Shown one piece after another: positions 1-8,100 of a DNA stretch of 43,684 nucleotides. Numbering within the stretch: position 1 is the first letter of the stretch; the number at the start of each line of letters is the position of its first letter. The stretch comes from BOG-1112 sp964635325. Its GTDB lineage: Bacteria > Bdellovibrionota_B > Oligoflexia > Oligoflexales > Bog-1112. The position numbers were made by a program, and so were the translations under genes. The notes under the pieces are model-generated. The model was given only the letters and a program-made list of their open reading frames with translations. It was not told the origin of the DNA and made no database searches. The stretch covers positions 1 to 43,684 of the forward strand of contig CAZWOL010000023.1 in the NCBI GenBank assembly GCA_964635325.1, given 5' to 3'.

Positions 1-29
1 CCCTTGGGGCTGCTCACAACCGTCAAGCT

Positions 30-81
30 CCCCGCTTTGCGGGGACGTCATGACTCCACAAAATGGCAGCATGATTGCTGC
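30..81 (-). terminator. two hairpins downstream of the HAD-like lipoprotein gene
   Basis: Two short perfect hairpins lie beyond the stop codon of the minus-strand lipoprotein gene: CCCCGC/GCGGGG with a 3-nt loop (30-44) and GCAGCA/TGCTGC with a 4-nt loop (66-81). On the minus strand the second stem is followed by CATTTTGTGG, only a weak T-run. They may end transcription of that gene, but the lack of a solid T-tract makes this uncertain. Confidence 0.3.
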
Positions 82-131
82 TGAGTGCGCATTATACAGA
101 ACAAGTTGTAAGAGCTTTGTAAGCAAAAAAC

Positions 132-157
132 TCTAGCGTAAGCTTTGGTTGATTTGC
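132..157. repeat. 26-bp direct repeat, copy 1 (duplicate of the korB 3' end)
   Basis: These 26 bases are identical to 2083-2108. In the second copy they encode the last residues and stop codon of korB (INQSLR-stop). Here no korB precedes them, so this copy is a detached duplicate of the gene's 3' end. The two copies bracket the lipoprotein gene and the palindromic element upstream of it. Identity stops abruptly on both sides of each copy. Confidence 0.85.
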
Positions 158-170
158 TGTTAGCCGTGAG

Positions 171-1748
171 CTACTGACGTGGTGTTTTGAGCTCTTCGAG
201 CTCTTCCATGATCTCTCTATAAGCTGTTTCGTCATCGCCCGCTGGGGGGACTTTGTTGCCACCTGTTTGTACCGACCGGGTTGTAAATGTTGCGCGATTT
301 TGGGACTGTACGATTTTAAGGTTAGTGGCTAAATCATCGGAGAGTACAACCCGCGATACAGGTCCGTACTGGGTGAGGTAGTCGACTGCTGCTGCAATAT
401 GAAAACTTTTTCCAGCTCCAATAGGTAGTCGAACCCAAAGAGGCGAGTTAACAGAATGCCTTGCTACAATAGGGATGCGATCAATTTGGGGTCGAAGATC
501 ATCGCTAACATGATAGCGTAAAAAGGCCCGAATCATGTCACCATCTGAGTTGTTCGTCACAATAGCCACATACTGATTGTCTTTCAAGGCCGTCATAACG
601 GTGGCAAGAATTTTCGGTTTAGCTGTAGTGACGGCACCTTCCGTCATTTGAGAGGCGCGAGCACCAAAAATTGTTTCCAATTGATCGGGTGTAAATTTTT
701 TCCAATCATCTGCTGTGCATTGTTTTCGCGGACACATAGCATCAGATTTTTTCCAAATGCCCAAGGCCTCAGTCTCCGATTTGCTTAGATTGTTATCGAA
801 GTCGTAAGCGTACAGTTTGCGTGGAGGACCTACGGGAAAGGCTTCAGTAGGATGAAACGCTGTCAGATATTTATTCAAGAGAAAGGTTCTACTATTGTTT
901 ATGAAATCTCTCAATGGGATGGTGAGCGTACTATCGACACGTAAAGCCACACCATCGGCTGTTGGAACAGCCTTCGTCACCCGAATAGTAGGCCCGAGCT
1001 TATCTCCTTCTTTAGCAAGTGCTAGGGGGCCATCTTTGCGATCGATGATGACTCCTGGAGTTCCGGGCTGGAGGTCGACTTCCGTCGGACTCTTTATGGG
1101 TGTGGGTTCCAAGGAGAGCGTGCCCTTGGGTGATTCTAAAAGAACGGTCGTGCCTGTGACGTGGATTTTCACGGGTTCAGGAGCTACGGGAGCTTCCATG
1201 GGAGGCGTTTGCGTTGAGGGTTTTACGGGGGGTGTTGGAGCATCGATAGTGTCCACCACCTGTGGACGAGATGGAGTCGAAGTTTGTAAGGGGGGCTTTT
1301 GCGTTGCGGCTTCTAAAGCCCCGTCTGCGTCATCTAGGCTTCTAGTTGCCGGTAAACGAGCTCCTGCCCGAGTGGAAGTTGGTGCCGATGCTGCTGAAGA
1401 CGGTAGAGACGATGCAACGTGACGTGCTCCGCTGCCGAAGCTGCTCACCATATCACCAAAAGCACCTGCCAGTAGTCTAGCTGCGGTCTTCAGGGATAGC
1501 GTTGGCACCTCCCCTTGCATGTATTTCACACTATCTTCTGGACCCAGCTGCAGAGCAGAGGGTTCTAAGATGTAGAGCTTGATTGTGCTCGGTTCTTGGG
1601 TGAAAAGAACATCGAGATTTTCATTATTTTCAGACTGTTCTGCAGGTGAGGATGTCGATTGAGGTGTGTTATCAAGATTACGATTTTGGCGCGCGCAGTT
1701 GCTAATGAAAATAAAGACTAAGAGCCAATTCCAAACACTGTAAGGCAT
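171..1748 (-). CDS. lipoprotein with C-terminal HAD-like hydrolase domain
   Basis: The N-terminus has a hydrophobic stretch (residues 7-17) and Cys18 in the context ISNC, a loose lipobox, so the protein is probably lipid-anchored. Residues about 105-195 are Pro/Ser/Thr/Ala-rich linker. The C-terminal third carries HAD superfamily motifs: DFDNNLS (Asp316 and Asp318, motif I), IVTNNS (Thr398, motif II), Lys447 in GAGK (motif III) and LSDD (Asp471/472, motif IV). Motif I has Asn where most HAD phosphatases have Thr or Val, as in DWDxN-type HAD families. An exported phosphatase-like role is an inference and the substrate is unknown. The ATG follows GAGGACC closely. The gene lies alone between two 26-bp direct repeats, behind korB on the same strand. 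Its low-complexity linker suggests a surface or periplasmic spacer. Confidence 0.7.
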   Translation of the reverse strand: MPYSVWNWLLVFIFISNCARQNRNLDNTPQSTSSPAEQSENNENLDVLFTQEPSTIKLYILEPSALQLGPEDSVKYMQGEVPTLSLKTAARLLAGAFGDMVSSFGSGARHVASSLPSSAASAPTSTRAGARLPATRSLDDADGALEAATQKPPLQTSTPSRPQVVDTIDAPTPPVKPSTQTPPMEAPVAPEPVKIHVTGTTVLLESPKGTLSLEPTPIKSPTEVDLQPGTPGVIIDRKDGPLALAKEGDKLGPTIRVTKAVPTADGVALRVDSTLTIPLRDFINNSRTFLLNKYLTAFHPTEAFPVGPPRKLYAYDFDNNLSKSETEALGIWKKSDAMCPRKQCTADDWKKFTPDQLETIFGARASQMTEGAVTTAKPKILATVMTALKDNQYVAIVTNNSDGDMIRAFLRYHVSDDLRPQIDRIPIVARHSVNSPLWVRLPIGAGKSFHIAAAVDYLTQYGPVSRVVLSDDLATNLKIVQSQNRATFTTRSVQTGGNKVPPAGDDETAYREIMEELEELKTPRQ

Positions 1749-1756
1749 AGGTCCTC

Positions 1757-1908
1757 GCTACAAATGAATTCATAGGGCCTATCTAATAACTATGATAGTT
1801 GCGTTGCCTTCGTCGCTCCGGTCCTCATTTAGCTTCACCTAAACTGAGGTCCTCACTCCTCGGTGCCTTGCTCTTCTAGTTATTGGATAGCCCTGAATTC
1901 ATTGTAGC
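1757..1908. repeat. about 150-bp palindromic element upstream of the lipoprotein gene
   Basis: Imperfect inverted arms lie at 1757-1792 and 1877-1908 and share GCTACAA(A)TGAATTCA, GGGC, CTAT and AATAACTA, with small gaps. A second inner hairpin is centred on about 1834, between TCCTCATTTAG and CTAAACTGAGG. GGTCCTC occurs three times (1750, 1820, 1848); the first is the complement of the lipoprotein gene's ribosome binding site. It could be a non-autonomous mobile palindrome or a structured leader. It and the following 1909-2082 make up the 335-base gap before korB. In the rest of the gap I see only a 41-codon open frame without a start codon (1912-2034). Confidence 0.6.
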
Positions 1909-2082
1909 ATTAAGCGCACCCATCCCGAGAATATCGCTAAAATTGTTAGCGATGATGGATTTGCTATTCCCAAATATGGGGACATGACTTTAGCTCGTCC
2001 TGTATTGATGAAATGGTTATTGATCGTCCTTTAGGCAGCTATGTCTTGTTTAGTCAAAGAACGATCATCAATGATCTGTTGT

Positions 2083-2108
2083 TCTAGCGTAAGCTTTGGT
2101 TGATTTGC
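2083..2108. repeat. 26-bp direct repeat, copy 2 (within the korB 3' end)
   Basis: This is the functional copy of the 26-bp repeat at 132-157. It contains the final codons and the TAG stop of korB, so the duplicated piece is the very end of a conserved gene. Ends of conserved genes are common targets for site-specific insertion, but no integrase gene is seen between the copies. Confidence 0.85.
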
Positions 2109-3025
2109 GTGAGCAAATCCTTGGTAGGTGCTAGCTCGGACCATGGAATTTCACGGAGTGGGCGCTCATCTGTGTGCTCTCGTTCATGATAGGTCGTAGG
2201 ATCATCCTCACGATAGAGACAGCCCATTGCGATCTTCCCAGATTTTTTAGCATCATGACAAAATTGCAGAGCCTGCCATGCATCTGTGAACGGTGTTTCT
2301 AGCCTTTGTTCATGCTCTCGTACAAACGCATAGCTCTTGGTCGAACCATCGTGGTTATTAAAACTCACACACGGTGATAGCACATCGATGAGTGCAAAGC
2401 CTTCATGTTGCAAAGCTTCTTTCAATATTGGCACCAGATGTGTCTTGTCTGCCGAAAAACTCCGAGCGACGTACGATGCTCCGGACTGTATGGCAAGTGA
2501 AACGAGATCCATCGCTTCGACAGCATAGCCTCGTCCACGTTTGTCTTTGGACCCTTTGTCGGATGTGGTGGAGAACTGACCCTTCGTTAGACCAAAGACA
2601 CCGTTGTTCTCGACGACATAGCAGAGACGAATCTGTCGCTTCATAGAATGCACGAACGAACCAAGTCCGATATTTGCAGTATCTCCATCTCCAGACACTG
2701 CAAGATAGCGAAGCCCACGGTGGGCCGCATACGCTCCAGATGCAATCGATGGCATGCGTCCATGCACCGAATTGAAGGCGTGTGCGCCACTAACGAAATA
2801 CGCAGGAGTTTTGGATGAACATCCAATTCCGCTTAGTTTGACGAGCTCGTGGGGAGGAATCGCAAGTTCAAAGCATGCTTGCATGATTGCTGTACTGATT
2901 GCATCATGTCCACATCCTCCACAAAGTGTCGAAGGTGTACCTCGATAGTCATCAAAACTGAGTCCGATTGCATTGCGATCCTGTACGGATTTTTTGAGTT
3001 TGGGAATTTTGATCGAATAGACCAT
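2084..3025 (-). CDS. korB: 2-oxoacid:ferredoxin oxidoreductase subunit beta (2-oxoglutarate type)
   Basis: The TPP-binding beta subunit of a 2-oxoacid:ferredoxin oxidoreductase, which with an alpha subunit converts 2-oxoglutarate (or a related 2-oxoacid) and CoA to acyl-CoA, CO2 and reduced ferredoxin. Family marks are LCGGCGHD (Cys35, Cys38, His40), GIGCSSKTP and HGRMPSIASG, and the TPP motif GDGD, which leads about 25 residues later to the paired Asn of VVENNGV. The length of 313 residues is normal. No alpha subunit (korA) is adjacent: the upstream neighbour is an unrelated hydrolase and the downstream neighbour is the lipoprotein gene. It is either an orphan whose partner is elsewhere or a locus broken by rearrangement. 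Substrate specificity is inferred from similarity to KorB rather than shown. Confidence 0.88.
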   Translation of the reverse strand: MVYSIKIPKLKKSVQDRNAIGLSFDDYRGTPSTLCGGCGHDAISTAIMQACFELAIPPHELVKLSGIGCSSKTPAYFVSGAHAFNSVHGRMPSIASGAYAAHRGLRYLAVSGDGDTANIGLGSFVHSMKRQIRLCYVVENNGVFGLTKGQFSTTSDKGSKDKRGRGYAVEAMDLVSLAIQSGASYVARSFSADKTHLVPILKEALQHEGFALIDVLSPCVSFNNHDGSTKSYAFVREHEQRLETPFTDAWQALQFCHDAKKSGKIAMGCLYREDDPTTYHEREHTDERPLREIPWSELAPTKDLLTQINQSLR

Positions 3026-3116
3026 TTGTGGCTTGCTCCCGTAAACTTGATCAAAATGTCGCGTCTACAACCTTACATGAGTCTATGTATTTTTCAAGCT
3101 TCAGAAGGTAGCAGTA

Positions 3117-4328
3117 CTATTGTTCCTGTATTTTGACAGGAGCATCGGTGAAAAAACCAGCTCGAAGTGAAAGTGCGTCGGATGGATCATGAAGAAACGA
3201 TAGGAGTGTGTCAGACATCCCATCAATAGCACGCGAGAAGTTAATGTCGATATGTGCATAGCCACTTGCAACTAAGGTTCGTACATGAGCTTCTTTAGGA
3301 TACAAACGTGATTGAGTTAAAATGTGATTAGGTTGTGCAAGAGAGTCTCTGCTTGCAGAAATAAAGAGGGTTGGGACATAGACTTTTTTGTTCATAGCAT
3401 AGTTTACTTGCGTATCTCTCGATGTATAACCTGTCTGCATCCAACGTAAAAAATCATTGATGATATCGGTATGCGGAGCCGAAATTCCTAATTGAAGAAG
3501 GTCCCTAAAATCATCTGCTGGGTCTTTTAAATTAGCTTGCTCAATAATGCCTTCAGGTAAATTACCAACTATGCTTCCTGCTGCTGTTTTATATATAAAA
3601 CTGCGGATGCTTCCGACCATACTTGCGACAAAAGATGGAATTACGGAGAGTGGAGCAAGCGGCACAAAATAGGGTCGTTGAAATGCAAAACGTAGTGGGT
3701 TTAGAAGTTTGACAACGGTCTCACTCACCTGACTCAAGTCCGGTGGAACTACAAGTCCAATAAAGGTACGGACTTGCTTTGCACGTTCGTGCGCAAGTGC
3801 ATCGCTTTGCTGCATGTGTCCATCTCTCAGAAAGACACCGCTTAAAAATTGTTCCCATGACATCCCTCCCATCGAGTAGCCAATGATGTTTACCTTTTGT
3901 TGTGTACGTCTTGTGACTTCTCGTAAAACCAGAGGCCAATCTTGCGTAACAATACGATCAAAGCTGTAGTCACCCTCAAAGTAAGGTTCGACTTTTGATA
4001 GTTCATCTAAGGCTCCATGACCTCGAGCGTTGGGCATCCACACATCAAATCCATGCTCCCATAACATATGTCCAAGCTCACGCATCGCTTTGTTTTGCAG
4101 TACAAATGCATGAGATAGAATTACGGGTTGCGCCCCATCTCGACGTATGCGTCGTAGTTGAACGGTTAGAGTTTGTTCGTGTGTGGTACCTACGTTGAGT
4201 TTTTCTTGCAATACGATGCGTTCTTCACGCTGTACCCACTCTGGATTGTCGAGCCCAGCAAAAGTAAATTCGACATAAGCAAAGAGAAGTACACACACGA
4301 CCACACGCAAAGCGAACACTTTCCGCAT
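3117..4328 (-). CDS. secreted alpha/beta hydrolase (lipase/esterase-like)
   Basis: An alpha/beta-hydrolase fold protein. The core has VILSHAF (oxyanion region), a Trp-Met-Pro-Asn-Ala-Arg-Gly-His-Gly segment typical of the fold, and the nucleophile elbow GYSMGG. Later Asp in ISASRDSL and His in GYAHIDI are plausible remaining members of the triad. The arrangement resembles acid-lipase/esterase relatives, but the substrate cannot be read from sequence. The N-terminus is a signal peptide (hydrophobic run ending TFA|GLD). I chose the ATG at 4328 because GAGG lies six bases ahead of it; the upstream in-frame ATG at 4343 has no ribosome site. It precedes korB on the same strand with an 88-base gap, so co-transcription is possible but unproven. 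Confidence 0.75.
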   Translation of the reverse strand: MRKVFALRVVVCVLLFAYVEFTFAGLDNPEWVQREERIVLQEKLNVGTTHEQTLTVQLRRIRRDGAQPVILSHAFVLQNKAMRELGHMLWEHGFDVWMPNARGHGALDELSKVEPYFEGDYSFDRIVTQDWPLVLREVTRRTQQKVNIIGYSMGGMSWEQFLSGVFLRDGHMQQSDALAHERAKQVRTFIGLVVPPDLSQVSETVVKLLNPLRFAFQRPYFVPLAPLSVIPSFVASMVGSIRSFIYKTAAGSIVGNLPEGIIEQANLKDPADDFRDLLQLGISAPHTDIINDFLRWMQTGYTSRDTQVNYAMNKKVYVPTLFISASRDSLAQPNHILTQSRLYPKEAHVRTLVASGYAHIDINFSRAIDGMSDTLLSFLHDPSDALSLRAGFFTDAPVKIQEQ

Positions 4329-4492
4329 AAGCGACCTCGTCATTTTCGATTTGATTTATGGGACTGCTAACTCATTGTAACACTGAGGATTTTTTGTTCA
4401 AGTCAGCAAAAGTGACCTCGCTGAGAGTTCGAATCCGTTGAGCTTCGCTTGACTTCTTGAGCTCAAATTTCTATATACAGCAGACTTTTGCA

Positions 4493-4567
4493 AGCTAATC
4501 TTATCTTACAAATTAGCTATGCAGGCGACCCCTCGGCTGTCGCTCGGGGTGACGAACATGATGTTGT
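4493..4567. repeat. 75-bp dispersed repeat, copy 1
   Basis: Nearly identical to 5105-5179. Each copy starts with an inverted pair around GCTAAT/ATTAGC, continues with CCCCTCGGC(T/C)GTCGCTCGGGG and ends TGA(C/T)GAACATGATGTT. The two copies flank the small membrane-protein gene at 4682 in the same orientation. A shorter relative of the CCTCGGC...GCTCGGG core occurs near 14339. This looks like an intergenic palindromic repeat family. It lies in the 353-base gap 4329-4681, which otherwise holds the hairpin at 4586-4622 and a possible promoter. Confidence 0.75.
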
Positions 4568-4585
4568 TGCGCCCCCCTCGGTGGA

Positions 4586-4622
4586 GCCTGCCCTGAGCCC
4601 CACGACTACGCGCAGGGCAGGC
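4586..4622. repeat. 10-bp perfect inverted repeat (hairpin)
   Basis: GCCTGCCCTG and its exact complement CAGGGCAGGC are separated by 17 bases. It follows directly after repeat copy 1 and is followed by TTGACGAACATGAAGTTATT, a second, diverged version of that repeat's end. The whole stretch 4493-4641 therefore looks like a composite of repeat units. Confidence 0.6.
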
Positions 4623-4641
4623 TTGACGAACATGAAGTTAT

Positions 4642-4647
4642 TATACT
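4642..4647 (+). promoter_or_regulatory. possible -10 box for the 4682 gene
   Basis: TATACT lies 34 bases before the start codon at 4682, leaving a short leader with GAGAG as ribosome site. No convincing -35 hexamer is at the right spacing: a TTGACG at 4623 is only 13 bases away. If real, this promoter was formed at the edge of the repeat element. Confidence 0.25.
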
Positions 4648-4681
4648 GGGATCAGTAACACATATAAAAAGAGAGAGCATA

Positions 4682-5071
4682 ATGAAACACATTCCTTTAG
4701 TTTTAAGTCTACTGCTTTGTTCCACAAGTTTTACAGCTCAAGCTAGTGCGCAAAAACGAGCAATTGTTGCAGTGACACGTGATCTGTCATCAGAGGACTC
4801 AACGGAAGAGACAGTTCCTTCAAAAAAACCAAGCACACCGAATGGTTTGTCTCGAGCTAGTGGTATCGTTTTAGACTTGGGACCAGCTTTGATTGTTGCA
4901 AATGCAGTTTCTGCTAACGGCAATCGGATGAATCAATTTCTTGCGCGACAAGGCCATGGTCCTATTTTTCCGATGGCATTTTTTGTAGCAGATATAATAT
5001 CTATTGGCCTAAGCGTCTATATTGTTCCAGGTGTTATGGTAAATCTAGGACTTTATCTCATTGGCTACTGA
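4682..5071 (+). CDS. small exported membrane protein of unknown function
   Basis: I do not recognise a family. The 129-residue product has a signal peptide (hydrophobic residues 5-18, likely cleavage after AQASA), a short polar Ser/Glu/Lys/Pro segment (about 30-55), then a C-terminal half of one or two hydrophobic segments (LDLGPALIVANAV and FPMAFFVADIISIGLSVYIV onward). It is probably an inner-membrane or envelope protein. The ATG follows GAGAG. The gene is isolated on the plus strand between minus-strand genes and is bracketed by two copies of a 75-bp repeat, so it may have arrived or moved as a cassette. Nothing in the sequence indicates its role. Confidence 0.6.
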   Translation: MKHIPLVLSLLLCSTSFTAQASAQKRAIVAVTRDLSSEDSTEETVPSKKPSTPNGLSRASGIVLDLGPALIVANAVSANGNRMNQFLARQGHGPIFPMAFFVADIISIGLSVYIVPGVMVNLGLYLIGY

Positions 5072-5104
5072 GTGAGGGATTTTTTCTGCACCTAATCCCT
5101 GCAT

Positions 5105-5179
5105 AGCTAATCTTATCTTACAAATTAGCTATGCAGGCGCCCCCTCGGCCGTCGCTCGGGGTGATGAACATGATGTTAT
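5105..5179. repeat. 75-bp dispersed repeat, copy 2
   Basis: Second copy of the repeat at 4493-4567, with only a few substitutions. The arms GCATAGCTAAT and ATTAGCTATGC (from 5101) form a perfect 11-bp inverted repeat here. The copy runs over the stop codon of the PBP1A-type gene at 5176, so insertion may have replaced the end of that gene or its terminator. On either strand the stem could act as a barrier between the convergent genes. Confidence 0.75.
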
Positions 5180-8100
5180 TCCTTCACCTTCGTCCCTAAC
5201 TGAAATGGTGAGAACAGACGATGCGATGGATCCGGAGACAGATTCAATACGGTGCTGTTGGGTGTGTCCCGTAACTCGTAGTCGTTGACATACTCTTCAC
5301 CGTTCTTCGAAATGTTCGTCGTCCGGAAGTTTTCGGTTTCACCACCACCCGAACTTAGGATGAGTCCACGAGGTAGCTCCACCAAGTAAGGCACAGTTCG
5401 CGCTTCGTTCATAAGCGGCCACTCGATCTTGATATTCGGATCTATATAATCTGCGTATTTCTTAATAGAGATGACTTCCTTCAAAAAGTCAGTCCAAATC
5501 GGTAGCGCACCAACACCACCGTAGATACGTTGCATACCCTTACGCATAATCTTATTCATGTCATAACCGACGTATGTTGCTACTGTGTAGCTATTTTCAG
5601 GATTCAACGGCTTTCCCTTCTCCGTCGGATAGGGCATAAAACCGGCAAAATATGCAGTCGTAAAGTCGTTCGTTGTTCCTGTCTTACCAAACGATGGGAC
5701 GCGTACCTGACGCATTGCTCCTTTTGCTTCTGGAGAGTTGTCAGGAAGCGAAACATAGAGCTCACCACGAGCACGACGACCGGTACCGTGTGTTACAACA
5801 CGACGCAGGATCTCACGTACCTGCTGTGCGATATGAGGAGCGACAAGTTGCTCTTCTTTGGGATTGGCCTCGTAGAGCACGTTGCCAAAGCGATCTTCGA
5901 TGCGTCGAATGAAAGAGATTTGGTTGGACGCACCCTCCTCATAAAATTTGTAGGTCTTACCGGCCATGAAAGTCTGATAGATTTTTGCGACTTCACTCGT
6001 TGTGACATCGTTTGTTCCAAGTGGATACGAGAGTACAGCTTCTAGGCGGTTTTGCACACCTGAGGCCTGGGCAAGCTTGACGAGGTATTTTAAACCTAGA
6101 CCAATTCTAAAATCGTGATGCTGAAAGTAGGAAAACAAACGATAGGGATCATCTTCCATGCGTTTGATATCATCCATGTGCTTTGCAATCTGATGTGTTA
6201 TCTGATTGATGGTTTTGCGTTGCACAAATCCATCGATCCAGATGGATTCGGAAATGCTACCCAATCCCAAACTCATGTCTTCGATACCCGCACTCTTGAT
6301 GAGTGATTCTAAGTCTGAAGGCATCAAAGGGCGGCCAGACATGTCGAGTAGAGGCAGATGTGCTGACTGAGGCACGCGCTCTTCTTCTGTGAGTTTGTAA
6401 TAGTATGCAATTTTGGGAAGGGGTGTATCACTCAAAACTCTAAAACGATTGAGGATCAGACGGGCGACTGGATCTTGGAAAAGTTGCTCAAGAGTGGATT
6501 TTTCCATGCGACTTTGCAAGACGCGAATATCGGTAACAAGCTGCGAATTAAGAGCACGTACACGCAAGTAGTTGTTCATGACAAGCTCTTTGCGGATTGC
6601 CTTTTCTTTGAGATTGTTGTCCTCGCCACTCGACAGAAGTATGCGACGCAACTCATCAACGTAGCCCTGACCCCACCACATGAGTTTGAGTTTTTTCAAA
6701 ACGCTGTCATCTCCACCAAACACTAGATCCGGGGCAAGATCATTGACTGCATTCGTCAGCTGAAACTCTTCGACACCATCGTTATCAAGTTGCACACCCG
6801 TCTCTTTAGCAACGCGATAGTGGTAGTCACGTGGAACTTCATCGGGATTTGGACTCAGACCCATCGTTTTGAGCAATTGTTTGAACTGGTCGAAGTTCAC
6901 TTTGTCAAGAAGGTGAGCTGCTAGAGATACCGAGGCTAAGTTTTCAGACATTACACCCGACCACAATAAAGATACGCTCTCATACGGTGAACGATGGTCA
7001 GGACGAGGAAAGTAAAAGCGTCCCTGGTAGGGGAAAACCTGACGGATGTTGTCGAGTCTATCTAAGATGGACCAACCAAGTTGCAGAGCTGCAAAATACA
7101 CAGGAGCTTTGAATACCGAACCTGCCTGACGTTTTGCCGTCACAGCTCTGTTGTAACCTAATGTGTCAAAACCGGAGATGATTGCACGCACCTCACCCTT
7201 GTCGAGAGCAATCAAGCCCCCACTGATGGTTGGGCGCTTATGCAGTTCGAGCACAGCTTCGTTGGTCTCATGGTCATGGGACATGACCTCCAGATAGAGT
7301 GTGTCACCAACTTTGATTTTGCTCAGCAACTGCTGAAGATAGTACTCATGACCACGTCCATCGACGAGGTTGAGTATCTTAGCGTAGCGTACCAAAGATT
7401 CATTTGGAACCACACCATGTGGTACCCCGAATGAAACTTTGAGAGATGCTGTTTTTGGTGATGTACTCGTAATTTCGGTGACTTTACCATACACAAACTC
7501 ATCGACTTTTAGATCGCGTAGTTTTCGATAATTTTCAGCAGCTTCAGGAGCAAAACCTCCAAGTATGCTTTCTAGACGAGAGAGGTTGCGTCGCATAGCA
7601 AGCTGTGCAGCCCGCTGGAAGTCCATGTCGATCGTCGTAAAAACTTTGAGCCCTGCAATGCTCAGCTCATCAGGACTCTTGATGCCAAGTGCTTCGAGTA
7701 TTTCTTTTTTTTCAAGCTGACCTTGAATCAGATCGACTAGCGAAACCTCTGCAGTACGAAACTCTCCCTTCTTAAAGGGGACCTTCGTTGCAACTGCAGT
7801 TTTGTATTCGTCTTGTGTAATCCAAGTCTGCTCAAACATCTGTAAGAGGACGTAGTTTTTGCGATCATTCGCATGAACCTTGGCCTGTTCTTTTTCTTCT
7901 TTGGAGAATTTTATGAACGGATTGTATTTGCCAGGTGCCTTAACGGATCCTGCAATAAAAGCAGCTTCGACAAGGTCGAGATCTTTGACATCTTTGTCAA
8001 AGTAGTAACGGGACGCAATATCCACACCGTTACCGTTACCCACAACATGAAACTGGTTGAGGTAGAATTCTAAAATTTGGCGCTTGTCGTAAATACGCTC

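Noticed and set aside
895..1422. 175-residue open frame on the plus strand inside the HAD-like lipoprotein gene
   Set aside because: It lies antisense to the Pro/Thr-rich linker, whose biased codons keep the opposite frame open; no ribosome site and no recognisable domain.
1912..2034. 41-codon open stretch (contains SDDGFAIPKYGDMTLARP) that might be a gene relic
   Set aside because: It reads like coding sequence but has no start codon and no family I can name; too short to call a pseudogene.
4425..4450. tRNA-like T-loop GTTCGAATCC
   Set aside because: No 5-bp T stem, acceptor stem or anticodon arm can be formed around it.
5530..6045. 171-residue plus-strand open frame
   Set aside because: It is antisense to the well-supported transpeptidase domain of the penicillin-binding protein.
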